A stretch of DNA of 64,000 bases from JAICUY01 sp963716585 (GTDB taxonomy: Bacteria; Chloroflexota; Limnocylindria; QHBO01), in the NCBI GenBank assembly GCA_963716585.1, contig CAVQTN010000002.1:310001-374000 (forward strand). Reading direction: 5' to 3'. This document shows, piece by piece, positions 16,448 through 24,458 of the stretch. A program made the translations under genes and the position numbers. Each line of letters opens with the position of its first letter. The stretch's first letter is position 1. The notes under the pieces are model-generated. The model was not told the DNA's origin and searched no databases. It saw nothing but the letters and a program-made list of their open reading frames with translations.

Positions 16448-16578
16448 GTCGCTGTGATCAGCGTTGGTCGCTTCCGGGGCGGGCCGCGCTTCGCATCCAG
16501 CCCTCGGGCCGAGCGTGGCCGGGCCCGGCACCCAGCCCCGTTGTCCTTACCGACTGGCCGAACGCTGATCACACCGAC
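16448..16578. repeat. Long-spaced inverted repeat in a 421-bp gene-free stretch
   Basis: GTCGCTGTGATCAGCGTT (16448-16465) and its reverse complement with one mismatch (16561-16578) lie about 95 bp apart. Each arm contains TGATCA. The stretch 16205-16625 between the TPM gene start and the acs stop holds nothing else I can identify apart from the TPM promoter. It could be paired regulator sites or a remnant element. Confidence 0.5.
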
Positions 16579-16625
16579 AATTGACCATTCGAGCGGACGG
16601 CGGCCGCTCCCGGCGGCAGTCTCCC

Positions 16626-18611
16626 CTATTCCTCGCCCCTGCCCGACTGTTCGCGAATGGTGTTCACCACGCCGCTGTCCGCCAGGGTCGTCACATCCCC
16701 CAGCGGCCGCTGCTCGGCGATGTCGCGTAGCAGCCGCCGCATGATCTTTCCGGAGCGCGTCTTGGGCAGATCCGGCGTGAACATGATCTGCTTTGGCCGC
16801 GCCAGCTTGCCGATGACGGTGGCCACGTGCTCGCGCAGCTCGCCGGAGAGCGCCTCCGACGGTTCGTTGCCGGAGCGCAGGATGACGTAGGCGAAGATTG
16901 CCTGGCCGGTAATCGGGTCGCTGCGACCCACGACCGCCGCTTCGGCGACCCGCGCATCGTCAACCAGGGCCGACTCCACCTCGGTGGTCGAGATGCGATG
17001 GCCGGAAACGTTCATCACGTCGTCGACGCGGCCGAGCAGCCAGTAGTAGCCCTCCTCGTCGCGCTTGCAGCCGTCGCCGGCGAAGTAGCGCCCCGGATAG
17101 CGCGACCAGTAGGTCTGCTCGTAGCGCTCCGGGTCGCCGTAGATGCCGCGCAGCATGGCCGGCCACGGCCGTTCGAGGACGAGGTAGCCGCCGCCGCCCA
17201 GGGGCACGGATCTGCCGCCTTCGTCGACGACGTCGGCGACGATCCCCGGGAACGGCTGCGTGGCTGAACCTGGCTTCAGCGTGGTGATCCCCGGCAGTGG
17301 CGTGATCATGATCATGCCGGTCTCCGTCTGCCACCACGTGTCGACCACCGGGCAGCGGCCGCCGCCGATCTCCTTCCAGTACCAGGCCCAGGCCTCGGGG
17401 TTGATCGGCTCGCCGACCGAGCCCAGCAGGCGCAGCGAGGAGAGGTCGTCGCCAGCGAACGCATCGGCCCCGTACTTCATCAGGGCACGGATGGCAGTCG
17501 GCGCCGTGTACAGGATCGTGGCGGCGTACTTCGCCGCGACCTGGGCCCATCGGTCATGCTCGGGGAAATCGATGGCGCCCTCGTACATGATCCCGGTGGT
17601 GGCGTTGGCCAGCGGGCCGTAGACGATGTACGAGTGTCCGGTCACCCAGCCGATGTCGGCCATGCACCAGTACACGTCAGTCTCCGGATGGATGTCGAAG
17701 ATGTAGCGATGCGTGGCGGCGACCCCGGCGAGGTAGCCGCCGGTGGTGTGCATGATCCCCTTCGGCTTGGCCGTGGTGCCCGAGGTGTAGAGCAGGTAGA
17801 GCAGGTCCTCCGAGTCCATCGGCTCCGGGTCAGCCGTCGTCGGCTGGTCGGCGATCAGCTCGTGATACCAGTGGTCGCGTCCCTCGGTCCAGGCCACGTC
17901 GACGCCGGTGCGCTTGACGACCACCGAATGCTTGACCGATGGCGACCGCGACAGGGCGTCATCGGCCTGTGACTTGAGGTCGACGGCGGCGCCCTTGCGA
18001 TGGCCGCCGTCGGCGGTGATCAGCACGTTGCACTGCGCGTCATCGATGCGGCCCGCCAGCGCATCGGCGCTGAATCCGCCGAAGACGACGCTGTGCGGTG
18101 CGCCGATCCGGGCGCAGGCCAGCATCGCCACCGCCAGCTCGGGGATCATCGGCATGTAGATGGCGATCCGGTCGCCCTTCTTCACCCCGAGCGAGCGCAA
18201 CGCATTGGTCAGCTGGCAGACCTCCTCGAGCAGCTGCTGGTAGGTGATGGTCCGGTTGTCGCCGGGCTCGCCCTCCCAGTAGTAGGCGATCCGCTCGCCG
18301 AGCCCTGCGGCGACGTGCCTGTCGAGGCAGTTGACGCTGACGTTGAGCTTCCCGTTGACGAACCACTTCGTGTACGGCGACTCCCAGGTGTAGAGCTCGT
18401 CGTAGGGCTGCATCCAGTCGAGCTTCCCGCCCTCCGCCTCCCAGAAGGCGCGGAAGCCCTCCTCGGTGGCAGTCTGCTCGTAGATCGCGGGGTCGCTGAG
18501 CAGGGCATGCGCCGTGAATCCGGCGGGCGGCGGAAAGGTGCGTTCCTCGCGCAGCAGGTTCTCGATGGTCGCCGCTTCGCTCGTTCGCTTGCTGCCCGCG
18601 TCGGTGGTCAC
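16626..18611 (-). CDS. acs: Acetyl-CoA synthetase (AMP-forming)
   Basis: A 661-residue enzyme that activates acetate with ATP and CoA to acetyl-CoA. It carries the AMP-binding P-loop YTSGTTAKPKGI, WWQTETGMIMITPLPG for acyl and nucleotide contacts, and YFAGDGCKRDEEGYYWLLGR with the hinge. The C-terminal PKTRSGKIMRRLLR holds the catalytic lysine, which in known Acs is controlled by acetylation. Length is normal for the family (about 650). A GGAGGCGCGAGC site precedes the GTG start. With the isocitrate lyase 1.2 kb away it forms an acetate/glyoxylate-shunt block; no malate synthase is in the window. Confidence 0.95.
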   Translation of the reverse strand: MTTDAGSKRTSEAATIENLLREERTFPPPAGFTAHALLSDPAIYEQTATEEGFRAFWEAEGGKLDWMQPYDELYTWESPYTKWFVNGKLNVSVNCLDRHVAAGLGERIAYYWEGEPGDNRTITYQQLLEEVCQLTNALRSLGVKKGDRIAIYMPMIPELAVAMLACARIGAPHSVVFGGFSADALAGRIDDAQCNVLITADGGHRKGAAVDLKSQADDALSRSPSVKHSVVVKRTGVDVAWTEGRDHWYHELIADQPTTADPEPMDSEDLLYLLYTSGTTAKPKGIMHTTGGYLAGVAATHRYIFDIHPETDVYWCMADIGWVTGHSYIVYGPLANATTGIMYEGAIDFPEHDRWAQVAAKYAATILYTAPTAIRALMKYGADAFAGDDLSSLRLLGSVGEPINPEAWAWYWKEIGGGRCPVVDTWWQTETGMIMITPLPGITTLKPGSATQPFPGIVADVVDEGGRSVPLGGGGYLVLERPWPAMLRGIYGDPERYEQTYWSRYPGRYFAGDGCKRDEEGYYWLLGRVDDVMNVSGHRISTTEVESALVDDARVAEAAVVGRSDPITGQAIFAYVILRSGNEPSEALSGELREHVATVIGKLARPKQIMFTPDLPKTRSGKIMRRLLRDIAEQRPLGDVTTLADSGVVNTIREQSGRGEE

Positions 18612-18687
18612 GCTCGCGCCTCCACTACCGATCCACGCTCAAGGAAGGCCATTGTAGGCAATCCCCAGCGACACCCGCCTCGCGTCG

Positions 18688-19590
18688 CTAGCCCGGGCGC
18701 AGCTGCTGGAGCGTCTCGAGGAAGGCGGCCACGACCGTTGAGGGCGTGCCGGCATCGCGACGCCGGGCGACCACGATCCGCCGCTTGACCGGGGCCATGT
18801 CGCTGATGACCACCTCCCGGAGCCGGCCGTCGGCGAGCTCGGGGCTGACCGCCGTACGCGGCAGGAGCGCGACGCCGAGCCCCTCCTCGATCATGCGCTT
18901 CGCCGCATCGATGTTGTCGACCTCGATGGTGCCGCGCGGCCGGATCCCGGCTTCGCGCATGATCGAGCTGGTGAGCTCGTGATAGCTCGAGGTCCGATCG
19001 AACAGGATCAGGTGCTCGGTGGCCATGGTCGCCATCGCGACGGCGCCGGCGATCGCGAACGGATGGCGGGCGTTGACGACCAGCACCAGGGCGTCCTCGT
19101 AGAGCGGCGTCGACTCGACCTCGGGGTGGCGGATGGGCCGCATCAGCCCGATCTCCACCTCCTCGCGAAGCACCATCTCGAGCACCTCCTCCGAGTGGCC
19201 GCTGCGCACGGAGAGCTGCACGTCGGGGTGACGGGCCTGGAACGCGCGCAGCATGGCCGGCAGCACGTAGGTGCTCACCGCGGGCGCGGCACCGATGGTC
19301 AGGTGGCCGGCGGCGCCACCCACCACCTCCGCGACCAGCTCACGTCCGCGCGCCAGCGCGATGAGCGCCCGTTCGGCATAGGGCAGCAGGGTGCGACCCG
19401 CATCGGTCAGCCGCGTGCCGGTGCGGCTGCGCACGAACAGGCGGGCACCAAAGGCAGCTTCCAGCCCCTGGATCCGGGCGGTCAGCGCCGGCTGCGTGAC
19501 CGCCAGCCGTTCGGCGGCGCGGCTGATGCTGCCTGCCTGCGCCACCTCGACGAAGGCCTCGATCTGGTTGAGAGGGGGTTGCGTTGGCAT
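18688..19590 (-). CDS. LysR-family transcriptional regulator
   Basis: 300 residues. The N-terminal winged HTH (residues ~8-66: NQIEAFVEVAQAGSISRAAE, LAVTQPALTARIQGLE) is followed by the periplasmic-binding-like effector domain from ~residue 95. It is divergent from the isocitrate lyase operon with a 70-bp shared promoter, so it probably controls that operon, perhaps together with acs. The start follows a TATAAG -10 box 8 nt upstream, suggesting a leaderless message. Confidence 0.9.
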   Translation of the reverse strand: MPTQPPLNQIEAFVEVAQAGSISRAAERLAVTQPALTARIQGLEAAFGARLFVRSRTGTRLTDAGRTLLPYAERALIALARGRELVAEVVGGAAGHLTIGAAPAVSTYVLPAMLRAFQARHPDVQLSVRSGHSEEVLEMVLREEVEIGLMRPIRHPEVESTPLYEDALVLVVNARHPFAIAGAVAMATMATEHLILFDRTSSYHELTSSIMREAGIRPRGTIEVDNIDAAKRMIEEGLGVALLPRTAVSPELADGRLREVVISDMAPVKRRIVVARRRDAGTPSTVVAAFLETLQQLRPG

Positions 19591-19640
19591 CGGTCTTGCT
19601 TATACTAAGAGCTTCAGGGTATCAATACGCCTGATGATAC
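19579..19640. promoter_or_regulatory. Divergent LysR / isocitrate lyase promoter with LysR-type half-sites
   Basis: Plus strand: TTGCGT (19579-19584), 16 bp, then TATACT (19601-19606) as -35/-10 of the lyase operon. Minus strand: TATAAG (19599-19604) serves the LysR gene, so the two promoters overlap. ATAC (19602-19605), GTATC (19619-19623) and GATAC (19636-19640) form inverted half-sites with 12-13 bp spacers, a likely binding region for the LysR protein. Confidence 0.55.
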
Positions 19641-19660
19641 GGCAAGAAAGAAGGCGAGTG

Positions 19661-19867
19661 ATGGTCAACCAGCTCATCGGACGCGCTCCGTCCGGATTCG
19701 CCCCCAGCAGCGATCCACCGCGGCAGAGCCTGGCAGTCCTGCAGCGCCACCTGCGCTGGCGCCGCTGGCGCATCAACCGCCCGGAGGAGCCGCGGATGCT
19801 GACCTCCGCCGAGCTCTCGGAATGCTGCTGCCCGGACCTGTGCCACCGGGACCACGACAATGATTGA
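19661..19867 (+). CDS. Small Cys-containing ORF coupled to isocitrate lyase
   Basis: A 68-codon frame preceded by AAGGCGAG and starting MVNQLIGRAPSGF. The middle is Arg/Trp-rich (RHLRWRRWRINRP) and the end is SECCCPDLCHRDHDND. The terminal Cys/His cluster could bind a metal. Its stop overlaps the next gene's start in ATGATTGA (8 bp), which implies translational coupling. It may be a genuine small protein or an upstream regulatory ORF. No family recognised. Confidence 0.5.
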   Translation: MVNQLIGRAPSGFAPSSDPPRQSLAVLQRHLRWRRWRINRPEEPRMLTSAELSECCCPDLCHRDHDND

Positions 19868-21011
19868 AGCACCAAGCCAGGCGGGTGAGCTGCTCGAAAC
19901 CCCGCTGCTGCCACCGGGCTTCCGCGTGCCGGCTTCGCGCCGTGAGAATCCGTCGACGCGCATGCGCCACCTGCTCGACACCGAGCCGTACCTGTTCGGC
20001 CCAGGCGTGTATGACCCGATGGGCGCGCAGCTGGCCATGTACCACGGCTTCAAGGCGGTCTACTTCAGCGGCTACTCGTTCGCCATTGGCCACCTGGGCA
20101 CCACCGACATGGACCTCTACTCCGGTCCGGAGATCGCCGATGCGGCCGCCCGCACGGTCAGCGCCCTGCGCAAGTTCCAGCTGACCCAGGCGGTCGGCGA
20201 CCCGGAGAAGGGCGTCGCCCCGAAACACCTCGACATTCCGCCACTGGTCGTCGACATGGACGGCGGCTATGGCAACATCTTCAACGTGCAGCGCACCACC
20301 GAGCTCTACGTGCGTGGCGGCGTGGCGGCGGCCCACATCGAGGACCAGGTGCTGCCCAAGCGCTGCGGCCACATCGGCGGCAAGGCGCTCATTCCGGCCT
20401 CGGAGATGATCGGCAAGCTGCGCATGGCGCGCGCGGTGGCGTCGGACCTCGGCAACGACGACTTCGTGGTCATCGCCCGCACCGACGGCCTGTCGGCGGT
20501 CGACGCCCCGGAGCCGGCGCGCGGGCTGGACCTGGCCGTCGAGCGCGCGCTGCGCTACCTGGACACCGGCATTCCCGACCTGGTGTGGTGCGAGTTCCCG
20601 ACGTCGGATCGCGGCCCGGTGGAGTCGTTCGCCGCCCAGGTCCATGACCGCTTCCCCGACGCGCGCTTCGCCTTCAACTGGTCGAGCTCCTTCAAGTGGT
20701 TCAACGACCCGTCGCCGATCACCTTCGCCGACCTCGGGGAGCTGGGCTATCGCTTCGTGTTCATCACGCTTGGCGCACAGCACGCCGAGGGTCACGGGCT
20801 GAGCCAGCTGCTGCGCGATATGCAGTCCGACCAGGAGCAGGGCTACGTCGCCCTGCAGCGTCGCGAATGGGACCCGGAGATCGACGTGCCGACGCGCTCG
20901 CATCACCTGTTCAGCGGCGTGCCCTACCACCACCTGATGGGCAGGGCCTTCGACGCGGCACGCCTGGGCAGCGAGTTCGCCGAGCACCTCCCCGAGGACC
21001 GGGTCGTCTGA
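19860..21011 (+). CDS. aceA: Isocitrate lyase / PEP mutase family protein, probably isocitrate lyase
   Basis: 383 residues. This family cleaves isocitrate to glyoxylate and succinate, bypassing the decarboxylating steps of the TCA cycle. The active-site block IEDQVLPKRCGHIGGKALIP lies near residue 160. VVDMDGGYGNIFNVQRT supplies metal-binding acids. VVIARTDGLSA and FAFNWSSSFKW are further conserved blocks. KRCGH followed by GGK resembles isocitrate lyase more than methylisocitrate lyase, but the protein is shorter than typical AceA (about 430). It is expressed from the LysR-linked promoter and fits with acs in acetate or fatty-acid use. Confidence 0.82.
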   Translation: MIEAPSQAGELLETPLLPPGFRVPASRRENPSTRMRHLLDTEPYLFGPGVYDPMGAQLAMYHGFKAVYFSGYSFAIGHLGTTDMDLYSGPEIADAAARTVSALRKFQLTQAVGDPEKGVAPKHLDIPPLVVDMDGGYGNIFNVQRTTELYVRGGVAAAHIEDQVLPKRCGHIGGKALIPASEMIGKLRMARAVASDLGNDDFVVIARTDGLSAVDAPEPARGLDLAVERALRYLDTGIPDLVWCEFPTSDRGPVESFAAQVHDRFPDARFAFNWSSSFKWFNDPSPITFADLGELGYRFVFITLGAQHAEGHGLSQLLRDMQSDQEQGYVALQRREWDPEIDVPTRSHHLFSGVPYHHLMGRAFDAARLGSEFAEHLPEDRVV

Positions 21012-21067
21012 CGCGGCGAACGGCTGGGCCAGCGAGACGAGGCTCAGGGTCACCCGGGGCCGGATGC

Positions 21068-21073
21068 TACGAT
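21068..21073 (+). promoter_or_regulatory. Leaderless-type -10 box (TACGAT) of the MarR gene
   Basis: TACGAT is followed by 8 nt and the ATG at 21082. The alternative ATG at 21064 would precede this box. Confidence 0.45.
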
Positions 21074-21081
21074 CAGTTGCA

Positions 21082-21633
21082 ATGCCGGTCACGTCAGCGT
21101 CCCGCCGTGCTGCCATGCCGGATGCCGCAGGCTTCTCGGGACTCGATGCGAGCCTGATCGCCACGATCGGCCCGCTCTTCCGTCATCTCCTCGCGCATGC
21201 CCGACGGCGACCGGCGTGGAAATCGCTCACCTACCAGCAGTACAACGTCCTGCGCATCGTGGCGGTCAACGGTCCGACGGCGCAGGCCGATATCGCGCGG
21301 CGCCTGCTGGTCAGCGCGCCCGTGGTCACGCGCCTGGCCTCGGCACTGGTCGACGCCGCGCTCCTCGAGCGGCGCGGCGATCCGAAGGACCGGCGCAGCG
21401 TCCTGCTGGCGCTCACCTCGCGCGGCCGGCGGCGGGCCAACGCCATGCGGCGGGACCTGCTGGTTGCGGCTCACGAGCTGCTCGAACCGCTGCCGGATGA
21501 CCGTCGCGCGTCGGTCGGCGCCGCGCTCGATGAGCTGCAGGTGTTGCTGCCAGGCCGTTCGGGCGTGTCGAAGAGCGAGCGCAAGCCGCCTCGCGAGCGC
21601 AAGCCGCCGCGCGAGCGCCAGGTCATCGGCTGA
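21082..21633 (+). CDS. MarR-family transcriptional regulator
   Basis: 183 residues with the MarR winged HTH. The recognition region is QADIARRLLVSAPVVTRLAS (~residues 75-95) and the wing is RRGDPKDRRSVLLALTSRG. The C-terminal tail repeats KPPRER twice, encoded by an 18-bp tandem duplication. The gene is convergent with two MFS transporter genes and overlaps the first by 11 bp. MarR proteins often repress neighbouring efflux genes, so these are likely targets (inference). Start chosen at 21082 from the -10 box position. Confidence 0.85.
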   Translation: MPVTSASRRAAMPDAAGFSGLDASLIATIGPLFRHLLAHARRRPAWKSLTYQQYNVLRIVAVNGPTAQADIARRLLVSAPVVTRLASALVDAALLERRGDPKDRRSVLLALTSRGRRRANAMRRDLLVAAHELLEPLPDDRRASVGAALDELQVLLPGRSGVSKSERKPPRERKPPRERQVIG

Positions 21634-23005
21634 GCGACGGCTCCTGGCGCTCCAGGCGTCCGTCGTTGAGATCTCCGACTCCGATCCGCGTGCGACCCAG
21701 CTGACCGGCGTGGCCGGCCACGCGGAACCGCCACCACACCAGGACCACGGCGACGAGCGAGATGAGCGCGCCGGCCGTGAAGGTCAGCGATACGTCCCAG
21801 GTCTGGGCCATCGCGCCGGCGAAGATACCCCCGATGGGTGAGCTTCCGGCGAAGACGGTGACGTACAGCGCCATCACCCGGCCACGCAGCGCATCGGGCA
21901 CATTGGCCTGCACCGTGGCATTCACGGTGTTGATCATCAGCATCGAGAAGAACCCGATGCCCATCAGCAGCGGCACGGCCAGCAGCCCGTTGCGTGTCGA
22001 TCCCAGGCCCAGCTCGAACACGCCGAAGAGCAGCCCGCCGCCGACCATCAGGAGCACGGCACGGCGTTGGTTCATGAAGGCCAGCGTGACGGCCCCCGCC
22101 AGCGAGCCGAGTCCCATCGCGGCGTACAGCGCGCCGTAGGCGTCGGCATTCAGATTCAGCACGTTCTGGGTGAAGAGCGGCAGCAGGATTCGGAAGTTGA
22201 GGCCGAACGTGCCGATCACGCCCAACAGCACGAGCGCCCACAGAACGATGGGGGTCCGGACCGCGTAGGCGACCCCCTCCTTCAGGCTCTCCAGCACCGA
22301 GACCGCCGCTTCCGGCTGCAGCGGCCGGCGGATCTGCTCCGGATCCATCCACCACAGGCTGAGGAGCACAGCCGAGAAGCTAATGGCGTTGATCGCCAGG
22401 TTGAAGGCGACGCCGGCGGTGGCCGTGTGAAACAGCGAGGTGCCGATGGCGATCGTCACACCGGCCAGAGCGGGGCCGACCACGCGTGCCGAGTTGAAGG
22501 CCATCGAGTTGAGCGCGATGGCGTTGGTGAGCAGGCTGGACGGCACGAGCTCGGCGGCGAGCGACTGGCGCAGCGGCATGTCGATGGCGTTGACCAGCCC
22601 CAGCGCCAGGGCCGCCAGCATGATGAGCGGGATGGTGATCACCCCGGTGATGGTCATCACGAACAGGACGATGACCTGCGCCGATGCCAGGGACTGGGTG
22701 ACCAGGATGGCTTTGCGCTTGTCGATCCGATCCGCGTACACGCCTCCGAACGGAGCCAGCACCAGGGCCGGCACGAACTCGAGGGCGGCCACGATGCCGA
22801 GCTGGATCGGTGAGCCGCCCAGCGCCAGGACGAGCCACGGCAGCGACACCTGCTGCATCCAGGTCCCGACCCGGCTGATGACCTGCCCCGTCCAGTAGAG
22901 GCGGTAGTTGCGCACTCGCAGCGACGCGAAGCCACGGCGCACGCCCACCGGGATCACGATGCGCCGACTCCTAGGCGCCGGCGGCGCTGCTGCGGTCATC
23001 CGCAT
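21623..23005 (-). CDS. MFS transporter (EntS-like exporter)
   Basis: A 460-residue integral membrane protein with about 12 hydrophobic segments. The N-terminal NYRLYWTGQVISRVGTWMQQ block is typical of the EntS/enterobactin-exporter-like MFS branch. The cytoplasmic loop motif YADRIDKRKAIL is the MFS A-motif equivalent. It closely resembles the next gene over its whole length, so the pair arose by tandem duplication. Its start lies 35 bp inside the end of that gene, suggesting coupled translation. Substrate unknown. Confidence 0.88.
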   Translation of the reverse strand: MRMTAAAPPAPRSRRIVIPVGVRRGFASLRVRNYRLYWTGQVISRVGTWMQQVSLPWLVLALGGSPIQLGIVAALEFVPALVLAPFGGVYADRIDKRKAILVTQSLASAQVIVLFVMTITGVITIPLIMLAALALGLVNAIDMPLRQSLAAELVPSSLLTNAIALNSMAFNSARVVGPALAGVTIAIGTSLFHTATAGVAFNLAINAISFSAVLLSLWWMDPEQIRRPLQPEAAVSVLESLKEGVAYAVRTPIVLWALVLLGVIGTFGLNFRILLPLFTQNVLNLNADAYGALYAAMGLGSLAGAVTLAFMNQRRAVLLMVGGGLLFGVFELGLGSTRNGLLAVPLLMGIGFFSMLMINTVNATVQANVPDALRGRVMALYVTVFAGSSPIGGIFAGAMAQTWDVSLTFTAGALISLVAVVLVWWRFRVAGHAGQLGRTRIGVGDLNDGRLERQEPSLSR

Positions 23006-24377
23006 ACGCCTCGCTGTGCAGAACGATCGAGCTGGGCCGGCCGACGTCGCGCAGCGCCCCCTTGCTCAGCAGCTGCCAGGCCACGACCACCAGCACGACC
23101 GCCGAGAGCACCGCGCCGATGACGAAGGCCATCGCCGCCCCGAACAGCTCGGCGAGCGTCCCGGCGAGGATCCCGCCCAGCGGTGCCGACCCGGCAAAGA
23201 CGAGCACGTAGAGCGACATCACCCTGCCGCGCAGCTCGTCGGTCACCCCGTTCTGGATCGTGACGTTGATGGTGTTGACCATCAGCATCGAGGCGACCCC
23301 GACGATCACGATGGTCGGGTAGGCGGCCAGCGGGACGGGGGCCAGGCCCAGGATCAGCAGGAAGACGATGAACACGCCGCAGCCACCCAGGATCAGCTGC
23401 GCGAGCGCGCGTCGGCCGCCCGAGAATGCCAGCCACAGCGAGCCGATGAGCGAGCCGGCGCCCATGGCGGCATACATCGCACCGTAGCCGTCGGCACCCA
23501 GGCCCATCTCGTCGCGAACGTAGATCGGCAGCAGCGTCTGGAAGTTCATGCCGAACAGCGCCACGCCGCCGAGCAGGACCAGGGGCCACAGGATGCTCGG
23601 CGTGTTCCTGGCATAGTCGAAGCCCTCGGCCAGGCTGGACCGAACCGATGCGAACTGTGCCGGCCGGTCGAGCCGATGCAGCTTCCCCGGCTCCATCAAC
23701 CACAGGCCGGCCAGCACGGCAAAGTAGCTCACCGCGTTGATACCGAAGTTGACCGTGGGGCCGAAGAGGGCGAGCGTCACGCCGGCAACCGCCGGACCGA
23801 TGACGCGCGCCGCGTTGAAGGTCGCCGAGTTGAGCGCGATGGCGTTGACAAGGTCGTCGCGGGGCACCAGCTCCGCGGCGAACGCCTGGCGAACCGGCAT
23901 CTCGACCGCGCTGACCATGCCGAGCATCAGCGCCAGCAGAAAGATGTGCCAGATCTGGACGACCCCGGTGAGCGTCAGCACGAACAGGATGCCGGCCTGG
24001 ATCATCGCCGTGAACTGGGTGCCCATCAGCACCTTGCGCTTGTCGACGCGGTCGGCCAGCACCCCGCCGAGCGGGGCGAAGAGCATGGGCGGCGTGAACT
24101 GCAGCGCCAGCACGATGCCGAGCTGGATGGGGCTGCCACCGAGCAGCAGCACCAGCCACGGCTGGCTGACCGACTGCATCCAGGTGCCGACCAGGCTGAC
24201 GATCTGGCCCGAGAGGTACAGCCGATAGTTGCGGTGCGCCATGGCCGTGAAGCCGCGGCGAAACCGCCCGCCACCGGGCGTGGGCATCGATGTCGGCGCC
24301 GTCGGGCGGCGGATCACACGAAGCTGCGGTGGAAGGGCGAATGTCAGCCTGCGGTGGAGTGTCGTCGCCAGTCTCAT
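22971..24377 (-). CDS. MFS transporter (EntS-like exporter), tandem paralogue
   Basis: 468 residues, about 12 membrane segments. It shares NYRLYLSGQIVSLVGTWMQS and the loop LADRVDKRKVLMGTQ with its neighbour. The start MRLATTLHRR at 24377 lies downstream of a TAGCAT -10-like box and an inverted repeat that could bind the nearby MarR protein. It is the first gene of the two-transporter operon. Substrate unknown; drug, siderophore or metabolite export are possible. Confidence 0.88.
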   Translation of the reverse strand: MRLATTLHRRLTFALPPQLRVIRRPTAPTSMPTPGGGRFRRGFTAMAHRNYRLYLSGQIVSLVGTWMQSVSQPWLVLLLGGSPIQLGIVLALQFTPPMLFAPLGGVLADRVDKRKVLMGTQFTAMIQAGILFVLTLTGVVQIWHIFLLALMLGMVSAVEMPVRQAFAAELVPRDDLVNAIALNSATFNAARVIGPAVAGVTLALFGPTVNFGINAVSYFAVLAGLWLMEPGKLHRLDRPAQFASVRSSLAEGFDYARNTPSILWPLVLLGGVALFGMNFQTLLPIYVRDEMGLGADGYGAMYAAMGAGSLIGSLWLAFSGGRRALAQLILGGCGVFIVFLLILGLAPVPLAAYPTIVIVGVASMLMVNTINVTIQNGVTDELRGRVMSLYVLVFAGSAPLGGILAGTLAELFGAAMAFVIGAVLSAVVLVVVAWQLLSKGALRDVGRPSSIVLHSEAYADDRSSAAGA

Positions 24378-24381
24378 TGAA

Positions 24382-24396
24382 GTTAACGATGCTAAC
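24382..24396 (-). promoter_or_regulatory. Possible MarR operator over the -10 of the MFS operon
   Basis: GTTAGCATCGTTAAC on the minus strand has GTTA/TAAC arms and contains the -10-like TAGCAT. The position is right for repression by the MarR protein encoded at 21082. The arms are short, so the call is tentative. Confidence 0.35.
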
Positions 24397-24434
24397 AAAT
24401 TCGGCGAGTGGCGACAAGCGGTACTTCGCGGGCG

Positions 24435-24458
24435 TGACGCCCCGACGGGGCGGCGTCA
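24435..24458 (-). terminator. GC hairpin at the end of the DUF885 gene
   Basis: TGACGCC and GGCGTCA form the outer arms and GCCCC-GAC-GGGGC an inner stem. The hairpin overlaps the stop codon of the DUF885 gene and has no T-tract. It may terminate or stabilise the transcript. Confidence 0.4.

Noticed and set aside
19860..21011. Methylisocitrate lyase or PEP mutase instead of isocitrate lyase
   Set aside because: KRCGH followed by IGGK and the nearby acs favour isocitrate lyase, and no prpC/prpD or phosphonate genes are near. The shorter length leaves some doubt, which is stated in the entry.
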